DNA from: Pohlia nutans
Taxonomy: Eukaryota > Streptophyta > Bryopsida > Bryales > Mniaceae
Reading direction: 5' to 3'
NCBI GenBank assembly: GCA_022496805.1
Contig: CM040085.1
Coordinates: 15,405,811 to 15,469,810, forward strand
Length of the DNA: 64,000 nt
This document shows, one piece after another, positions 45,647 to 56,611 of this stretch. The translations under genes and the position numbers were made by a program. A model generated the notes under the pieces. The model was not told where the DNA came from and searched no databases. It saw only the letters and a list, made by a program, of their open reading frames with translations. The first letter of the stretch is position 1. Each line of letters begins with the position of its first letter.

Positions 45647-47066
45647 ATGCTGTCATGGGGAGGAATCACCCTTTGTTTGAGCGGGGCAGCGCTTTACTGT
45701 TTGAGTCGCAACACGGGCCGCGATGCGCTCAATCTGCGGTCCATCGAGAAAGTGAACCAGCTGAAAGATCTGGCTATTTTGCTGGAGTCTGCGTGCAAGG
45801 TGGTGCCCTTGGTGGTCACTGTGGCGGGTCGCGTTGGGGCCGAGTCTCCAATTGCGTGCGAACATTCGAGTTTGCGAGGGGTGATTCTCGAAGAGACCGC
45901 GGAGCAGCATTTTCTCAAGCACAATGACACGGGCTCGTGGATACAGGACTCGGCTCTGATGCTGTCCATCAGCAAAGAGGTGCCATGGTACCTGGAGGAC
46001 GGCTCTGGCCGTGTCTACGTCGTCGGTGCTCGGAATGCCGCTGGCATGGAACTCACGGTCGCCAGTGAGGTCTTCGAGGAGTCGGGACGGTCGCTCGTGC
46101 GCGGCACGCTGGATTACTTGCAGGTAATGATTTCCACACTTTCAAAAAAATTGGTAGAAATCCAGGTTATTTTCTAGGGTTTCGATGTTGACCCCTAAGC
46201 GTCCACTGTATTTTCTGTAGTATAAGAAAATTGGACCCCCTGCTGCAAATCAGAAAATGTTTGTGTGAAAATGACTTCAGTTTGACACAATCGACACTGT
46301 TGATCTTGTATAGAACAAGAGCTTTAAAATGATGTTTTGCAATCAGAAAACCGAGGTAAAACGAGAAAATTCCACCGTTGCAAAATTCAGTGATGCAGAT
46401 GGCCATATTGGGCGTTTTAGACGCTTAGAGGTTAATCTGGCGATATTAATTTAGCTGAAACAGAATGCTCATTGCTTGCAGGGGTTGAAAATGCTCGGGG
46501 TGAAGAGGGTGGAGAGAGTTCTGCCCACGGGCACCAGCCTCACGGTTGTGGGAGAGGCTGTGCAAGATGACCGGGGCCTCATTCGAATCCAGAAACCGAA
46601 CAAGGGACCATTCTACGTGACATCGAAGAGCTTGGACCAGCTGGTGGCGAATCTGGGGCGATGGTCGCGGTGGTACAAGTACATGTCATTGGGATTCACC
46701 CTTGTAGGCATCTACTTCATCACCTCGCATGCCATCAAGCATGTGATGGAGCGTCGGAGGCGAGAGGCCCTGCACAGGAGGGTGGTGGAAGCTGCCGCAT
46801 TGAGACAGGCCTCGCAACGAGAGGGCAGTAGTGATGGGGATGAAGGAACTGCGCATCCGCTTGACGATGGTGGCATCTCTTCAGGCTATAGGAAAGACAA
46901 TGGCGGAACACCAGACCTGTGTGTCATCTGCTTGGAGCAAGAGTACAATGCTGTGTTTGTGCCGTGTGGGCACATGTGCTGCTGTACATCGTGCTCGTCC
47001 CAGCTCACGAGCTGTCCGCTTTGTCGACGCCACGTTGACCAAGTTGTAAAAACCTACCGGCACTAG
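45647..47066 (+). CDS. SP1: SP1/MUL1-like RING E3 ubiquitin ligase, chloroplast outer envelope
   Basis: SP1 in Arabidopsis ubiquitinates TOC import components and is part of chloroplast-associated degradation. Two exons, 45647-46123 and 46482-47066 (phase 0), give 353 residues, close to the 340-odd of SP1. An N-terminal hydrophobic segment (residues 3-19, WGGITLCLSGAALYCLS) and a second at about 226-244 (LGFTLVGIYFITS) bracket the BAM/GIDE domain. The C-terminus is a C3HC4 RING: CVICLEQEYNAVFVPCGHMC, then CPLCRRH, ending only eight residues from the stop, as in the family. The start is the first ATG in frame. A subfamily A TTAA element lies in the only intron and another just downstream. SP1 against the related SPL1/SPL2 paralogues is not resolved. 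Confidence 0.92.
46188..46435. mobile_element. TTAA-type MITE, subfamily A, in the SP1 intron, 248 bp
   Basis: Starts TTGACCCCTAAGCGTCCACT (one base off TTAA) and ends ACGCTTAGAGGTTAA. The interior is GAAAATTGGACCCCCTGCTG through GATGGCCATATTG. This is the most complete copy of subfamily A together with 47176. Confidence 0.85.
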
Positions 47067-47175
47067 CGGCTTCTTCATTATCTGATCGAGCCTTGGACGA
47101 GACAAGATCATTTTCGAAGCTGTTGCAAAATTGTTTGGGAGAGAGGTGTGCACCGATTGTTCTCTTGGGAAAAAT

Positions 47176-47425
47176 CTCACCCCTAAGCGTTCACTGTGAA
47201 TTTTCTGAAGTGTAGGAAAATTGGATCCCCTGCTGCAAATCATCTGTTTGTGTGAAAGTGACATCACTTTGACGCGATCGACACTGTTGATCTTGTAGTA
47301 TAGATAAAGAGCTTTAAAATGATGTATTACAATCAGAAAACCGAGGTAAATTGAGAAAATGCCACCGTTGCAAAGATCAGTGATGCAGATGGCCATATTG
47401 CGTGTTAAACACGCCGAGGGGCTAA
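47176..47425. mobile_element. TTAA-type MITE, subfamily A, 110 bp after the SP1 stop
   Basis: Same orientation and interior as the intron copy. The ends have decayed to CTCACCCCTAAGCGTTCACT and CGCCGAGGGGCTAA. Confidence 0.8.
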
Positions 47426-48161
47426 AATGTGACAGCAGGGACAGTTCTTAGTTCCATCAACAACATTCAGTGAGCTGATTCACTGTTCTGTTTCCCTCAA
47501 CCTGGACAAATGCCGGCCGGGGGTCGTGGGCGTTCAGCTTTGGAGCTATTTAGGTACTGTGACTTCAGTCTCCAAGATTACTGTTACGAATTTAAACATA
47601 CTCCAGATAATAATAGTAATAGTAATAGGATTAATGTCTCCCCTCTTTGTTATGAAGTGAAAGCATCATGTAATGTTGCTATGGGGAGCTTGTTGCAAAA
47701 TTTTCTTGTTCATACGATGATACTGAATTATCTGCTTTCGCTGCTACATCTCTGTTCTAGGAGATATTCATATATTCACTTCATGTTGGGTAGCAATAAT
47801 GCCTAATGAAAAGCTCTTTCATGGAGCAGATTGTCTGTTTTATTCAGATTATACAAGTTCAACGAATTACGTCTAACAAATGCATGCATGTATCTTAGGA
47901 GGATGTGTGTCATTAATATACATGTTCTTGAAGAAACTCTGTAAAAGCCTCTGCAGTGCTCATTGTCCTCAAAGTTTTTCATGTTAAACTTTTGAGCGTG
48001 CACAGTTGAGTGTTTCATCAAGAATGAAACCTCAAACGTATTGCTGTCTCACAAATGACCATTTATTGCCTGCAGCTCCACAACGTGGGTGGACTGTATG
48101 GCCAATACTACAAAGTAGAAGTCTACGACACACTGCCAACTGCATGATGTGTTTAAACTGG
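47426..48161. other. Intergenic region between SP1 and the GDSL gene
   Basis: No gene recognised. The SP1 and GDSL genes converge here, so 3' untranslated sequence of both is expected. Confidence 0.4.
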
Positions 48162-48938
48162 TTAGAAGGCACTGAAGTCGAGGTTGCACTGAGCCGTGAG
48201 ATTCAAAGGAGGGGAGACAAATCGGCCGTTCAGGAAGAACTTTGTGATCTGTCGGTAGAATGCTTGAGTGTAATGGATTCCATCCCATTGGACTTAACTT
48301 GCGGGCGTGGCGCAGGCTGTAAAACCAGGGCAACAGGATGATCCAAAAGTACCGCAAGACTTATTGTAAGCCGAGTCATAGTTGTAGGGTCCTCCAGCAC
48401 CGCAGCAGGACTGATTTGTGTTGGTAAATCCCGTTGCAAGCCACACATGATCATCCACAATTAGCGTACAGTGCCGCATCCTATCGTTGATTAGAGAGCC
48501 TCACTGAAATTAAGGGATATTATATTATTTGGTATATTAAACCCTTAGTACCGTAGGTGGCAGGGTTGGTGAAGATCTCCACGGAGGCATTGTAGGCATC
48601 GAAGTAGTAGATCTGGGTGCCATCGCCGCCGAAACTGGTTTGCAATTGCGTGACCACCTGTTGCAAGGCAGTCCCGTAGGCTCGGTCGATGGAGTTGATG
48701 TCATCCACGCAACCCAGCGCGTCCTTAGGACTGCTGGCGAATTGGGTGAGTTGGGCGGGGTTGCATCCTTGCGGCAGGGTGTTGCCGAAGAAGAAAAGCC
48801 TGCCGCCAGCAGCATGAAGCGTCTGCCAGATCGAGATCATTTGATACAATAGAGTTTAATTACTCTTTCTTCATCACGTCGAAAGCATATATCCAACCAT
48901 TGACGAAGTTAGCACTATAAGAAAAATTGGTGTAAATA

Positions 48939-49248
48939 GAGTTAACCGAAAAGTCAACTCAAAGAGGAAAGTTTTAGCAAACTCGTGTTGAATTCCTCTT
49001 GAACTCGTATTGAAATATAAATAGACCAAGAACTAGTTCATGATGAGTTGGGAGACAATCTAAAACAAGCCACTGTCATTATTCTCCACACCTCGCAATG
49101 ACTCCCACACCTTCTACCAAAGCTCCAAGCCCATGGCCCACAAGGGGACAATCTATGACATGACACTATTCAACCCAAGTATAGCTCAAGAAAGAGGTTA
49201 GAAGTAGAGCAAAAAGAGAGGTTAGATGGGCTTCTTTTCGGTTAACTC
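48939..49248. mobile_element. MITE-like element with GAGTTAACCGAAAAG ends, in a GDSL intron
   Basis: The ends GAGTTAACCGAAAAG and CTTTTCGGTTAACTC are inverted repeats. AAATA occurs on both sides (48934-48938, 49249-49253) and may be a 5-bp target duplication. The termini are shared with 7904-8225. Confidence 0.6.
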
Positions 49249-49254
49249 AAATAA

Positions 49255-49527
49255 CTGCACAAGTTTGTCATGTGCAGTTTTTTTAGACCAACCAATGTAA
49301 ACATGTGCCGAATCTTCATTTGCTCATAGTGAGTGCAATTTTTAGAATTATGAGGCACATGATATATATGGTTAAAATGGTCTCAAAGTTGAATATACAC
49401 TTCCAATGGTATATTACAGGCCTCCTAATTCCAAAAATTGCACTCACAGTGATCAAATGAAGATTCTGCACATGTTTTACACCTGCAGTCCATGGTGGTC
49501 TAAAAAATCTGACAAACTTGTGTGCAG
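49255..49527. repeat. Inverted repeat with about 100-bp arms in a GDSL intron
   Basis: The left arm from CTGCACAAGTTTGTCA to the AATTTTTAGAATTATGAGG end (49255-49354) pairs with 49430-49527 (CCTCCTAATTCCAAAAATTG onward to GACAAACTTGTGTGCAG). It abuts the GAGTTAACC element, so the two may be one nested insertion. Confidence 0.75.
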
Positions 49528-50477
49528 CTGCTTTTACCAACTGAAGTCTCCTTATAGTGTACGAGCAATACATGCATACAATCAACCCCGCCGACGAATC
49601 AAGCAGCTCATTACAGTTTCTTGTGGCAGAGACGATGGATCGGCGTACCGTGATGGCCTGCTTCACTGCAGCTGCAGCGGCTGGAACAAAAGTTGCGATG
49701 ACTAAGGCTGGCGGAATATTCAGAACAAGCGTTGCGACAGCAAAGTCGTTGCCACCGATTTCGGGGATGTAGTACGCGCCATTGGTGAATGGGTCCGACA
49801 ATGGTGGCAGATACACGGGTCCATAAATACCCCGAGCTGCAAGCAATCAATTCAGGTAATTATAATCACTATGTCAAAATTATTAATTCTTAACGACATT
49901 GTCACCGGTCGAGTGACTGACATGCATGGAGAGGCAGCTTGCGCTTGTAGTTAATTCGTGTCTACTGCGAAACTCAAGCTTGGATCTGATAATTCTATCA
50001 TGATGATGAAATTCGGCAGGAAATTAAATCGGTCATGGTGAACTTACGAAACACAGAGGTGTCGGTGGTGACGTTCTTGAAGTTGACGAACTGGTCCACC
50101 TGGAGGTTCAAGTAGAAGGGAGTGATGAAATTCGTTTGGTTGGCCGTGGCGCCTGAATACGCGAAGTTGGCGCCTTTGAAGTAATTGGCGCCGTTCAAGA
50201 CGTGCAGATACGTGCCGAAGAAAGGGAAGCCGAATGCTTGAGCTGCAGCAGCCAATGGTAAGTTGCAATTAACGGAAATATTCACATGATCATATCGTCA
50301 TTCGAGCACTCAATCAATAATTATTCTACTTCTGGGTACGTCATGAAGAGTCTGCAAAATTAAAGCTCGACTGTACTAGGTCTAAAGGGCACACTCAGAC
50401 CTCGATCTTTACAGGAGAAACTCACAGACTTAGCATTTAAGGGGAAAATCTTGGGATCTCTACGGTCTGAGCATGTG

Positions 50478-50520
50478 GCTGAATGCTCTCTGGCGCTGGT
50501 TCGAATCCCTCAAGCAGAAA
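50478..50520 (+). repeat. tRNA-like A/B box pair in GDSL intron 1
   Basis: TGGCTGAATG (A-box-like) and GGTTCGAATCC (perfect B box) occur in order, but too close together and without an acceptor stem for a tRNA gene. Probably the head of a second, unrelated tRNA-derived SINE running to about 50660. Confidence 0.4.
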
Positions 50521-51128
50521 GCCCGAGGGAGCTATTCTTCAACAACTAATTGGGTTAAGAGGAGCTCAAAGGTCTCATGAAGTCCACCTCGGTTTGTGCG
50601 GAGTACGTCATGGAGCCTGAGTTAGGTTGAGGATCCGAGATTTTGTAGAACAAGTATCACCCATGATCTAAAACAAACCCTCGTGCAATATCTACAGATT
50701 TCAGCTTCTTCGGCCAAATGCACCAATACCACGGGCCACACTTTTTCAGCACATGGCTCTCAAGTTTTCCACTGTAAAATAGTTTGAATTAGGTGTGCCA
50801 CAGTGGCAAGGATAAAAAGATCATATACTATCAATAAAGAGGTTTGAGCCTGCGTACCAACGAAGTCGATGCCGAGGCGGCCATCGGAGAAGCGGTTGCG
50901 ACCAGGCTTGTCATAGAAGGTGTATGACTCGCCATAGGGAGCGGAGAGTTTGCTTTGTGTGGGAAACGCGACCTGCGAGTTCCCGGTGTCCGTCAAGGAG
51001 TCGCCGAAGATCCAGAACGCGGTGGGGCACTTGAACGCTGCCGCTGCAGTGATGGGCATGAGCACGACAACAACACAACTCAATGCCAGCACCACCATGA
51101 ATCTCTCCATCGCCATCGAATTCACCAT

Positions 51129-51899
51129 CTCGATATTAGCCTCAGTGTGTGCAAAGGCTGATTACTTAATTTCCTAGACTGTGCGGTCCAGCTCTTATAT
51201 AGCTGAATTGCAAGGTGTTCCTCACTTTCACGTACACGTAGTTGCACATCTGCGAGAGCTCTAGCAAATTGATTGGGATGAAGCAAGTGGACACTCGACG
51301 AGGATCTTTCAACTGGCTGACGAGAGTGTGACGATTACTTTCTGACAGTCAACATCGAGCATGTGTATGAATCGGCTGTGAAAAGGTAATGTATTCCGTA
51401 TGGGACTGCTCGATCGTGCAACTGGGCTATTGCAAGAGCATGTCACAGTGTCACACGTACTGACAATTGAGGGACTGCTCACACATACATGCCATGACTT
51501 GCAAACTTGCAAACTTGCTAACTGGAAGGCGCTGGTTCCCCTGTGGGTCTCCCTGATGAGAGGTGGACAGTACTTTTTCCATTTTTGGAATGAGACTTGC
51601 GATTTCGATTGTGCATAGAATAGAAAACAACAATGAAAAGCGAGGATTGGATTGGGTTGCGTTGCGGCTGACGAATGCAGACATCAGGGCTGACTTTGAT
51701 CTAACAGCATTTACACATACGGGGCTGGCTTTGATCATAGGTACGGCCGGGCGGTGTAATTTTCGCCGATTCTGGCTGTGCGTCCTTGTATTTTGTCCTC
51801 CCTTCAAGCAATTGATTTTCTCAATGCTTTTCTGAAATAAATATAAACATGCAGACAACAGCATGAACTGCGGAATCATGTCGCGATGGGGACAGTTCA
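51129..51899. other. GDSL upstream region and spacer
   Basis: Contains the GDSL promoter (minus strand). Open frames at 51451-51927 and 51563-51835 show no domain. No other gene seen. Confidence 0.4.
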
Positions 51900-52089
51900 C
51901 ACTAGTAGGAAATGTGTCGTTTTTCACTTACTATAAATGAAAGGAATGAAACCGCGCCAAGCACGTGGGCTGTGTGAGTGCTGGTGAGTAGTTTTGGTCA
52001 CAAGAAGACAAAATTATAAACATAATATTCAGCCATTATTCATTGTTTCCACGAAGGGGGAATGAAAAACGACAGGTCTGCTACTAGTG
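51900..52089. mobile_element. CACTA-type MITE, 190 bp
   Basis: The ends CACTAGTAGGAAATGTGTCG and GACAGGTCTGCTACTAGTG are inverted repeats. The target duplication TCA lies on both sides (51897-51899, 52090-52092). Confidence 0.85.
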
Positions 52090-52224
52090 TCACGATCGAT
52101 TACAATAAACGTCGCAAGGCAGTCAAAATATGTATATCAACAGTTGGTGACACTGAGTTTAGCATTTTTGTTACTTTTCCATAGCTGGAAGAGCAATCTA
52201 ATTTTCTTGGATGCCCTTTTCATA

Positions 52225-52559
52225 TTAACCCTTAAGTGCCTAGGCATTCATTTTTTGGTCTATGTAGAGACTTTATCCATGTTTTTTATTAGTTGTGCAC
52301 TTTATGTATTGTGGATTTTTTACTATAGTTTTTATGGGAAGTTATGCCCTTTTTATATTGAATTTCAAAAGAATTTTGAGTTTGAAATTGTATTAAATAA
52401 TATTGGTGAGAGCAATTATATAGCTAACCATATGAATAGAATGAAAAATTCATAATGTATATCTTAAATTCATACATCAAGTTCAAAATATCCCTCTTAG
52501 TTGCATTTTGTAATGCAGCTTTGCATTACAGGTGCAGGTTGTAGGCATTTAGGGGTTAA
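52225..52559. mobile_element. TTAA-flanked MITE, subfamily C, 335 bp
   Basis: Starts TTAACCCTTAAGTGCCTAGG and ends GTAGGCATTTAGGGGTTAA. The interior shares CATCAAGTTCAAAATATCC and TTGCATTTTGTAATGCA-type blocks with 4155 and 37799. Confidence 0.85.
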
Positions 52560-53834
52560 CTATTGTGGCTTGCTGCTGTTGAACCCTTAGTTTCTCCTAC
52601 CAATGTCCAAAAAAGTCGAACCCTTAGTTACAAATTAGTTGGTTGAAATTCATTGTTGTTTAATCGAGTTCTAAATCTTAGGAACAAATCGGATTTTTTG
52701 AGGGAAAAGTTTAAAGTATTTCCTATTTTCTTAAGGCTAGCCGAGAGATGCTTTAGAAAATCGGTTGGTCCAAAAGAATGTAGGATCTTAGCTAGTTAAG
52801 CTAAATTTCTCCTAGACTGTGTCTCCAACTCTCCGTGTTTTGTGTTCTCTGTGTTCCTCGTGCTTTTGCTTTTGCTTTGTAGAATTATTTATCCATAATT
52901 TAATTCAATTTATGGCGACAAGATTCGATTAAAAATCCATAACTTCCAATCCATAAGTCCAAAAGCTACGAAACAACTTTGGTGCACCCCTACTTGTCGA
53001 GATCTTTCCAACTAGGCCAAAAATGAGATCAAAACTCCTATATTCGAGTTTTCATAATTTAATTCAATTTTCAATGATGGAACTCCATGAGAAACCCATA
53101 ACTTTCATATTGTAGGTCCAAACGCGATGAGACAAACTTTGTGCACCGCTCTTCGTCGAAAGCTTTCCATTATTACTAAGAACACAACTAGTGGGTGCAT
53201 GGTTCGGGAGGTCTCAACGTAACAAACAAAACAAAACAATCAAACAAACAAACAGTCTTAATGTATAGACTAGTGTGGCATTATGCCATTGACCCAAATG
53301 TTCCCTGTGTTCCACATGCCCCCAAGTCCCTTGTATTCTTTAGTGCTCCCCATGTTCCCCATATTCCCCATATTCCCTTGACTCCCCATGTTCCCCTTGC
53401 TTTTGTTCCCCGTTGTATTTTAGAATAATTTATCCATAGTTTAATTCAATTTATGGTGACAAAATTGCATTACATAGCGAAGACGAAAACAGTGAAGATG
53501 AAGAGGCAGGGAGGAATTCTTGCAGGTAGGTTGTGGAGTCTATTTGATACGCAGAGCCGGTAAATCAACATTCTGATTGTGGTCTCTGTGATTTCTCTCT
53601 GCATGGTAACTTGATACATACCAACAGACTGACAGAACCACTTGGCTTGGTTTCAAGAGGTAATAAATGATTCACTTTGGATTTTGAGACAGTTTTGAAG
53701 TACAGCAGAGGGGTCTCCAACGTAAATCTAGTGAATAATGAATATTGAGTGCAAATGAATGTTCTTTCAGGTTGATGAAGATACAGCAAGTGGAGGCCTC
53801 TAGTAACGCCCAGGGTGACCAATCTGGGCTGGAA
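52560..53834. other. Gene-free DNA with a small minisatellite
   Basis: A tandem of TTCCCCAT-like units fills about 53346-53405. Two diverged direct repeats around 52860-53000 and 53040-53160 share ATCCATAATTTAATTCAA-like phrases. No gene seen. Confidence 0.45.
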
Positions 53835-54003
53835 CACTTTAAGCAGAGGCGTTGTTTCTCACTCTGTTCATTGTTGTTTTTTATTCTACACGCTTGTCCT
53901 ACTTGACGAATCGTACTCACCAAATCCAACCAAAAAATTGGTGAGTGCAAAATGGCACTGTTTGACTCACAGAAGGAGTGAAAAGCAACACCTTGCTAGA
54001 ATG
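53835..54003. mobile_element. Degenerate CACTA-type MITE, related to 54850
   Basis: CACTTTAAGCAGAGGCGTTG, CTACACGCTTGTCCTA, CACCAAATCCAACCAAAAAA and GCAACACCTTGCTAGAATG align end to end with 54850-55025. Both terminal CACTA motifs have mutated. Confidence 0.75.
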
Positions 54004-54117
54004 TAATATCGGGAACCTCCCGTGTATTATCTCCTGTAGAATGTAGCCAGGGGGTACATTTGCCGAGGTGAGGTTCCCGATACTACATCTGTCCTGCGAC
54101 GCCTTCTCCTTGTAGTG
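54004..54117. repeat. Dispersed repeat X, copy 2, next to a lone CACTA right end
   Basis: 54004-54086 starts ATATCGGGAACCTC and ends GAGGTTCCCGATACT, with the shared GTAGCCAGGGGGTACAT core. It starts right where the CACTA relic ends. It is followed by GACGCCTTCTCCTTGTAGTG (54098-54117), which is a CACTA-type right terminus with no visible left partner. Confidence 0.6.
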
Positions 54118-54279
54118 GAAAGACCCCTTGATGTTTTGCGTAGAGTCCTGCGAAATGACGCTTGTGATGATTGTGGTGCTGCTGACCCCGATTGGGCTTC
54201 CCTGAATCTTGGGATTCTGCTTTGCATCGAGTGCTGGAACCAAACCTTTGCATTTACTGTAATGTCCTTCATTGTAATT

Positions 54280-54534
54280 TACACCTTTGGTTGAAAAATT
54301 GGAATTTCTTTAGTACATTTTGTAATTGGTATGAATTATCTTTCAAATCACTTGAAAAACTCATAGTAATTTCAAATTTTCACCAAAATTTATGAAAAAT
54401 TCATTATTGTAGTAGACACATGGCTTCATCTATTGAAAATATAAAATTGAATTCTGATCTTATTTATAGTGGCAAAATTGAGTGTGAATGTAAAGCATGA
54501 TTCCATGGTCATAGGCCAGACGTTTAAGGGTTAA
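54280..54534. mobile_element. TTAA-type element, right end only
   Basis: GGCCAGACGTTTAAGGGTTAA at 54514-54534 is a family right terminus. I cannot locate the left end, so the start is a guess from typical length. Confidence 0.4.
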
Positions 54535-54849
54535 GAGGTTTTTAAAAAGGATTATGTGTTATGTTTTCACATGCACATGTAGTCGTAAGTTTATTGGTTT
54601 TAGTAGTTGTACTATCAGCTTGTAATGCAAGTTTCAATTTTCATGAAAGGCTCAAAATTCTTTTATCCTTCAATTGAAGGGCTGTAAATTTGTATAAAAC
54701 TAGCTGGTTGGCCAAGCTGATGTTTGGACTGTGGCGAGGGATGAGCTTGCATTTTGGGAGGCGACAATTGACCATGGCAAAACAACATGGATGCGGTACA
54801 AGAAGCATGCGGAGATTTACATGGATCAGGCGGCTAAGTTTGAAGACAT
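54535..54849. other. Short gene-free spacer
   Basis: Open frames at 54690-54932 overlap the adjacent MITE and are not supported. Confidence 0.35.
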
Positions 54850-55025
54850 TCACTACAAGCAGAGGCGTCGTTTCTCACTCTGGAGGATCCTGTTCATTAT
54901 CGCTTTTCACTCTACACGCTTGTCCTAGGTGACGAATTGCACTCACCAAATCCAACCCAAAAATTGGTGAGCGTGAAGTGACGCCGTTTGACTCACAGGA
55001 GTGAAAGCAACGCCTTCTTGTAGTG
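54850..55025. mobile_element. CACTA-type MITE, 176 bp
   Basis: The ends CACTACAAGCAGAGGCGTCG and CAACGCCTTCTTGTAGTG are flanked by the 3-bp duplication ATT (54847-54849, 55026-55028). Nearly the same element lies about 1 kb away at 53835. Confidence 0.88.
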
Positions 55026-55338
55026 ATTGTTACATTGGTTTGGTGCAGGAATGACGTGATTTGTATAATTCACAGAGATAGCTTTCGATGGAATCATCAT
55101 CGGTATGTTTTAGATATGTGGTGATTTAATTGAGTAATTTAGCCTCAACAGTTATTGTCTTGTGATTGCAGATCCAGGTTCGCACATAAGATTCTTTAGC
55201 AGTTGGAGGATCACACCTTCCTTGATCTGTGGGATTCTACAATAGTTTTTTTATAAAGAATCCGGAAATCATCAAGGCTCTACAATATTCTTTTATAAAA
55301 ATCCGGAAAGTTTCAGAGAGCATGGGCTCAATGGACTA
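55026..55338. other. Short gene-free spacer
   Basis: A local direct repeat of CTTTTATAAAAATCCGGAAA-type phrases lies around 55248-55310. No gene seen. Confidence 0.35.
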
Positions 55339-55694
55339 AGGTAGGGACACCCATTCCCGTGACTGCACCTATTCCCGTCTACATACAGGACACCTGAATC
55401 CGAGTGTTTCTGATCATGGGTGGTTGTGGCTTGAGAACATATTTAGGGTGTTTCTCCAAGTCACAAGCGTTTCTTCAAGTCACGGAATCAGGGCCATTTA
55501 GACACAGTCAAATGTGCAAACCAATTTTTGGCTTTGTTTATCAAGAACGTATACAAATTTTAGAATAACATGACTTCGTCGATACATTCTACATTAATAT
55601 CTAATTACCTTTCCCCTGGTATAATCGCTTTTCATACTGCTCATTCAGAAGTATGATAATCAGCTTAAAGTCACGGGAATGGGTGTCCCTACCT
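55339..55694. mobile_element. TA-flanked MITE, AGGTAGGG termini, 356 bp
   Basis: The ends AGGTAGGGACACCCATTCCC and GGGAATGGGTGTCCCTACCT are perfect inverted repeats over at least 20 bp and continue with GTGAC/GTCAC. TA lies on both sides. Confidence 0.88.
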
Positions 55695-56611
55695 TATCAT
55701 TGGTGAGAAGCAAGCAACTCAACCTTAGTTGAGCTGAACTAATCTGACACAATCTTGTATTTTGGAATCCTGTATGCTATTCCCTGACAGAATATAGCCA
55801 GATTGGGAGGTGAGTACAACAAAGGCTAAAGAACCTCATGAGGTGCATTATTTTCGAAACATTATATACAGTAGTTTTCGCCAGTTGGGGTGTTGAGTCG
55901 TCAGCTAGGAGTCAGTGTGTCCCTTTTCTGTTGTACTCTTGTGACAATGTAATACAAGAGAGTATCAAAAATAACTATTTTTTTTGTATAAAGACATTTC
56001 CAATGTGAAGGGCATTGCGGCTTTTAAAATTAAATTAGTGCTAGGAGGGAACGAGGGAACGAGGGAACCTGAAAAGCAAAATTCCAGTGAATCGAACTGC
56101 CGACCTCCTGCATGATCACGGAAAATTGCACCGCTCTAGACAGAAATTGGAATGTCTAATTCATGGGAGAGCCTGCCTCTGAACTGTTACCGTACACCCT
56201 GGTTCCTTAAAATACATATGACGGAGATATTTTTCCAATGATTTTTATACCATTACTCACAAACTCTACTAGAAGCTGGAATCACTAGCGGTGCTTTTAG
56301 TGAGGGTGCATGAGCTCCCAAGTCTTCACCCCCGGTACATTTCGGGAGGATCTTGGCTGTGGATCGCCAAGGAAATAAAAGATTAAAATGGACTGGGGTG
56401 CAGATGTGCATTATTTGACATATACACGTAATCAGGTAATCAACCACAGGTTTCCGTTAAGAGTTTCCGTTAAGAGCCTCGGTGGCTGATTCGGCTGATT
56501 TGAAGGCACGTTTGAGAAGGAGAATGCGCTGCAGGGAGGAGCGTGGCCGATCCTGCCACCAAATCAACAGGGGCGGCCGATTCCTGCGTTCCCGTTGAGT
56601 TCCCTCGACTC
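55695..56611. other. Gene-free DNA with a tRNA-like SINE head
   Basis: On the minus strand, 56160-56080 holds TAGAGCGGTGCAA (A-box-like) and GGCAGTTCGATTC (B box). A (GGGAACGAG)n run at 56047-56068 follows. It does not fold as a complete tRNA, so it is probably a relic of a tRNA-derived SINE. No protein gene seen. Confidence 0.4.

Larger units (their letters stand above)
48162..51128 (-). pseudogene. GDSL-type esterase/lipase, broken by an in-frame TAA
   Basis: Plant GDSL (SGNH) lipases are secreted esterases. Minus-strand exons at 51128-50858, 50242-50048, 49836-49649, 48822-48552 and about 48499-48162 join in frame. There is a signal peptide (VVLALSCVVVVLMPITAAAA), block I FWIFGDSLTDTGN with the catalytic Ser near residue 44, GRNRFSDGR, block III IGGND, and LPQGCNP. 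In the last exon, FTNTNQSCCGAGGPYNY is followed by TAA at 48296-48294, exactly where Tyr normally precedes V(N/Q)WDGIHYT. Beyond it the frame continues with QWDGIHYTQAFYRQI to a second stop at 48162. The stop removes the catalytic Asp and His. The only in-frame acceptor I find for the last exon adds about 23 residues absent from the family, a second oddity. Recent pseudogene or a damaged allele. Confidence 0.85.

Noticed and set aside
42135..48296. Reassigned stop codons, suggested by in-frame TAG (WNK) and TAA (GDSL)
   Set aside because: TAG and TGA end the GARS, SP1, GARP, helicase and isomerase genes at family-typical lengths, so the standard code is in use and the two stops are local lesions.
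56080..56160. tRNA gene on the minus strand
   Set aside because: A good B box is present, but no matching acceptor stem or convincing anticodon arm can be formed.
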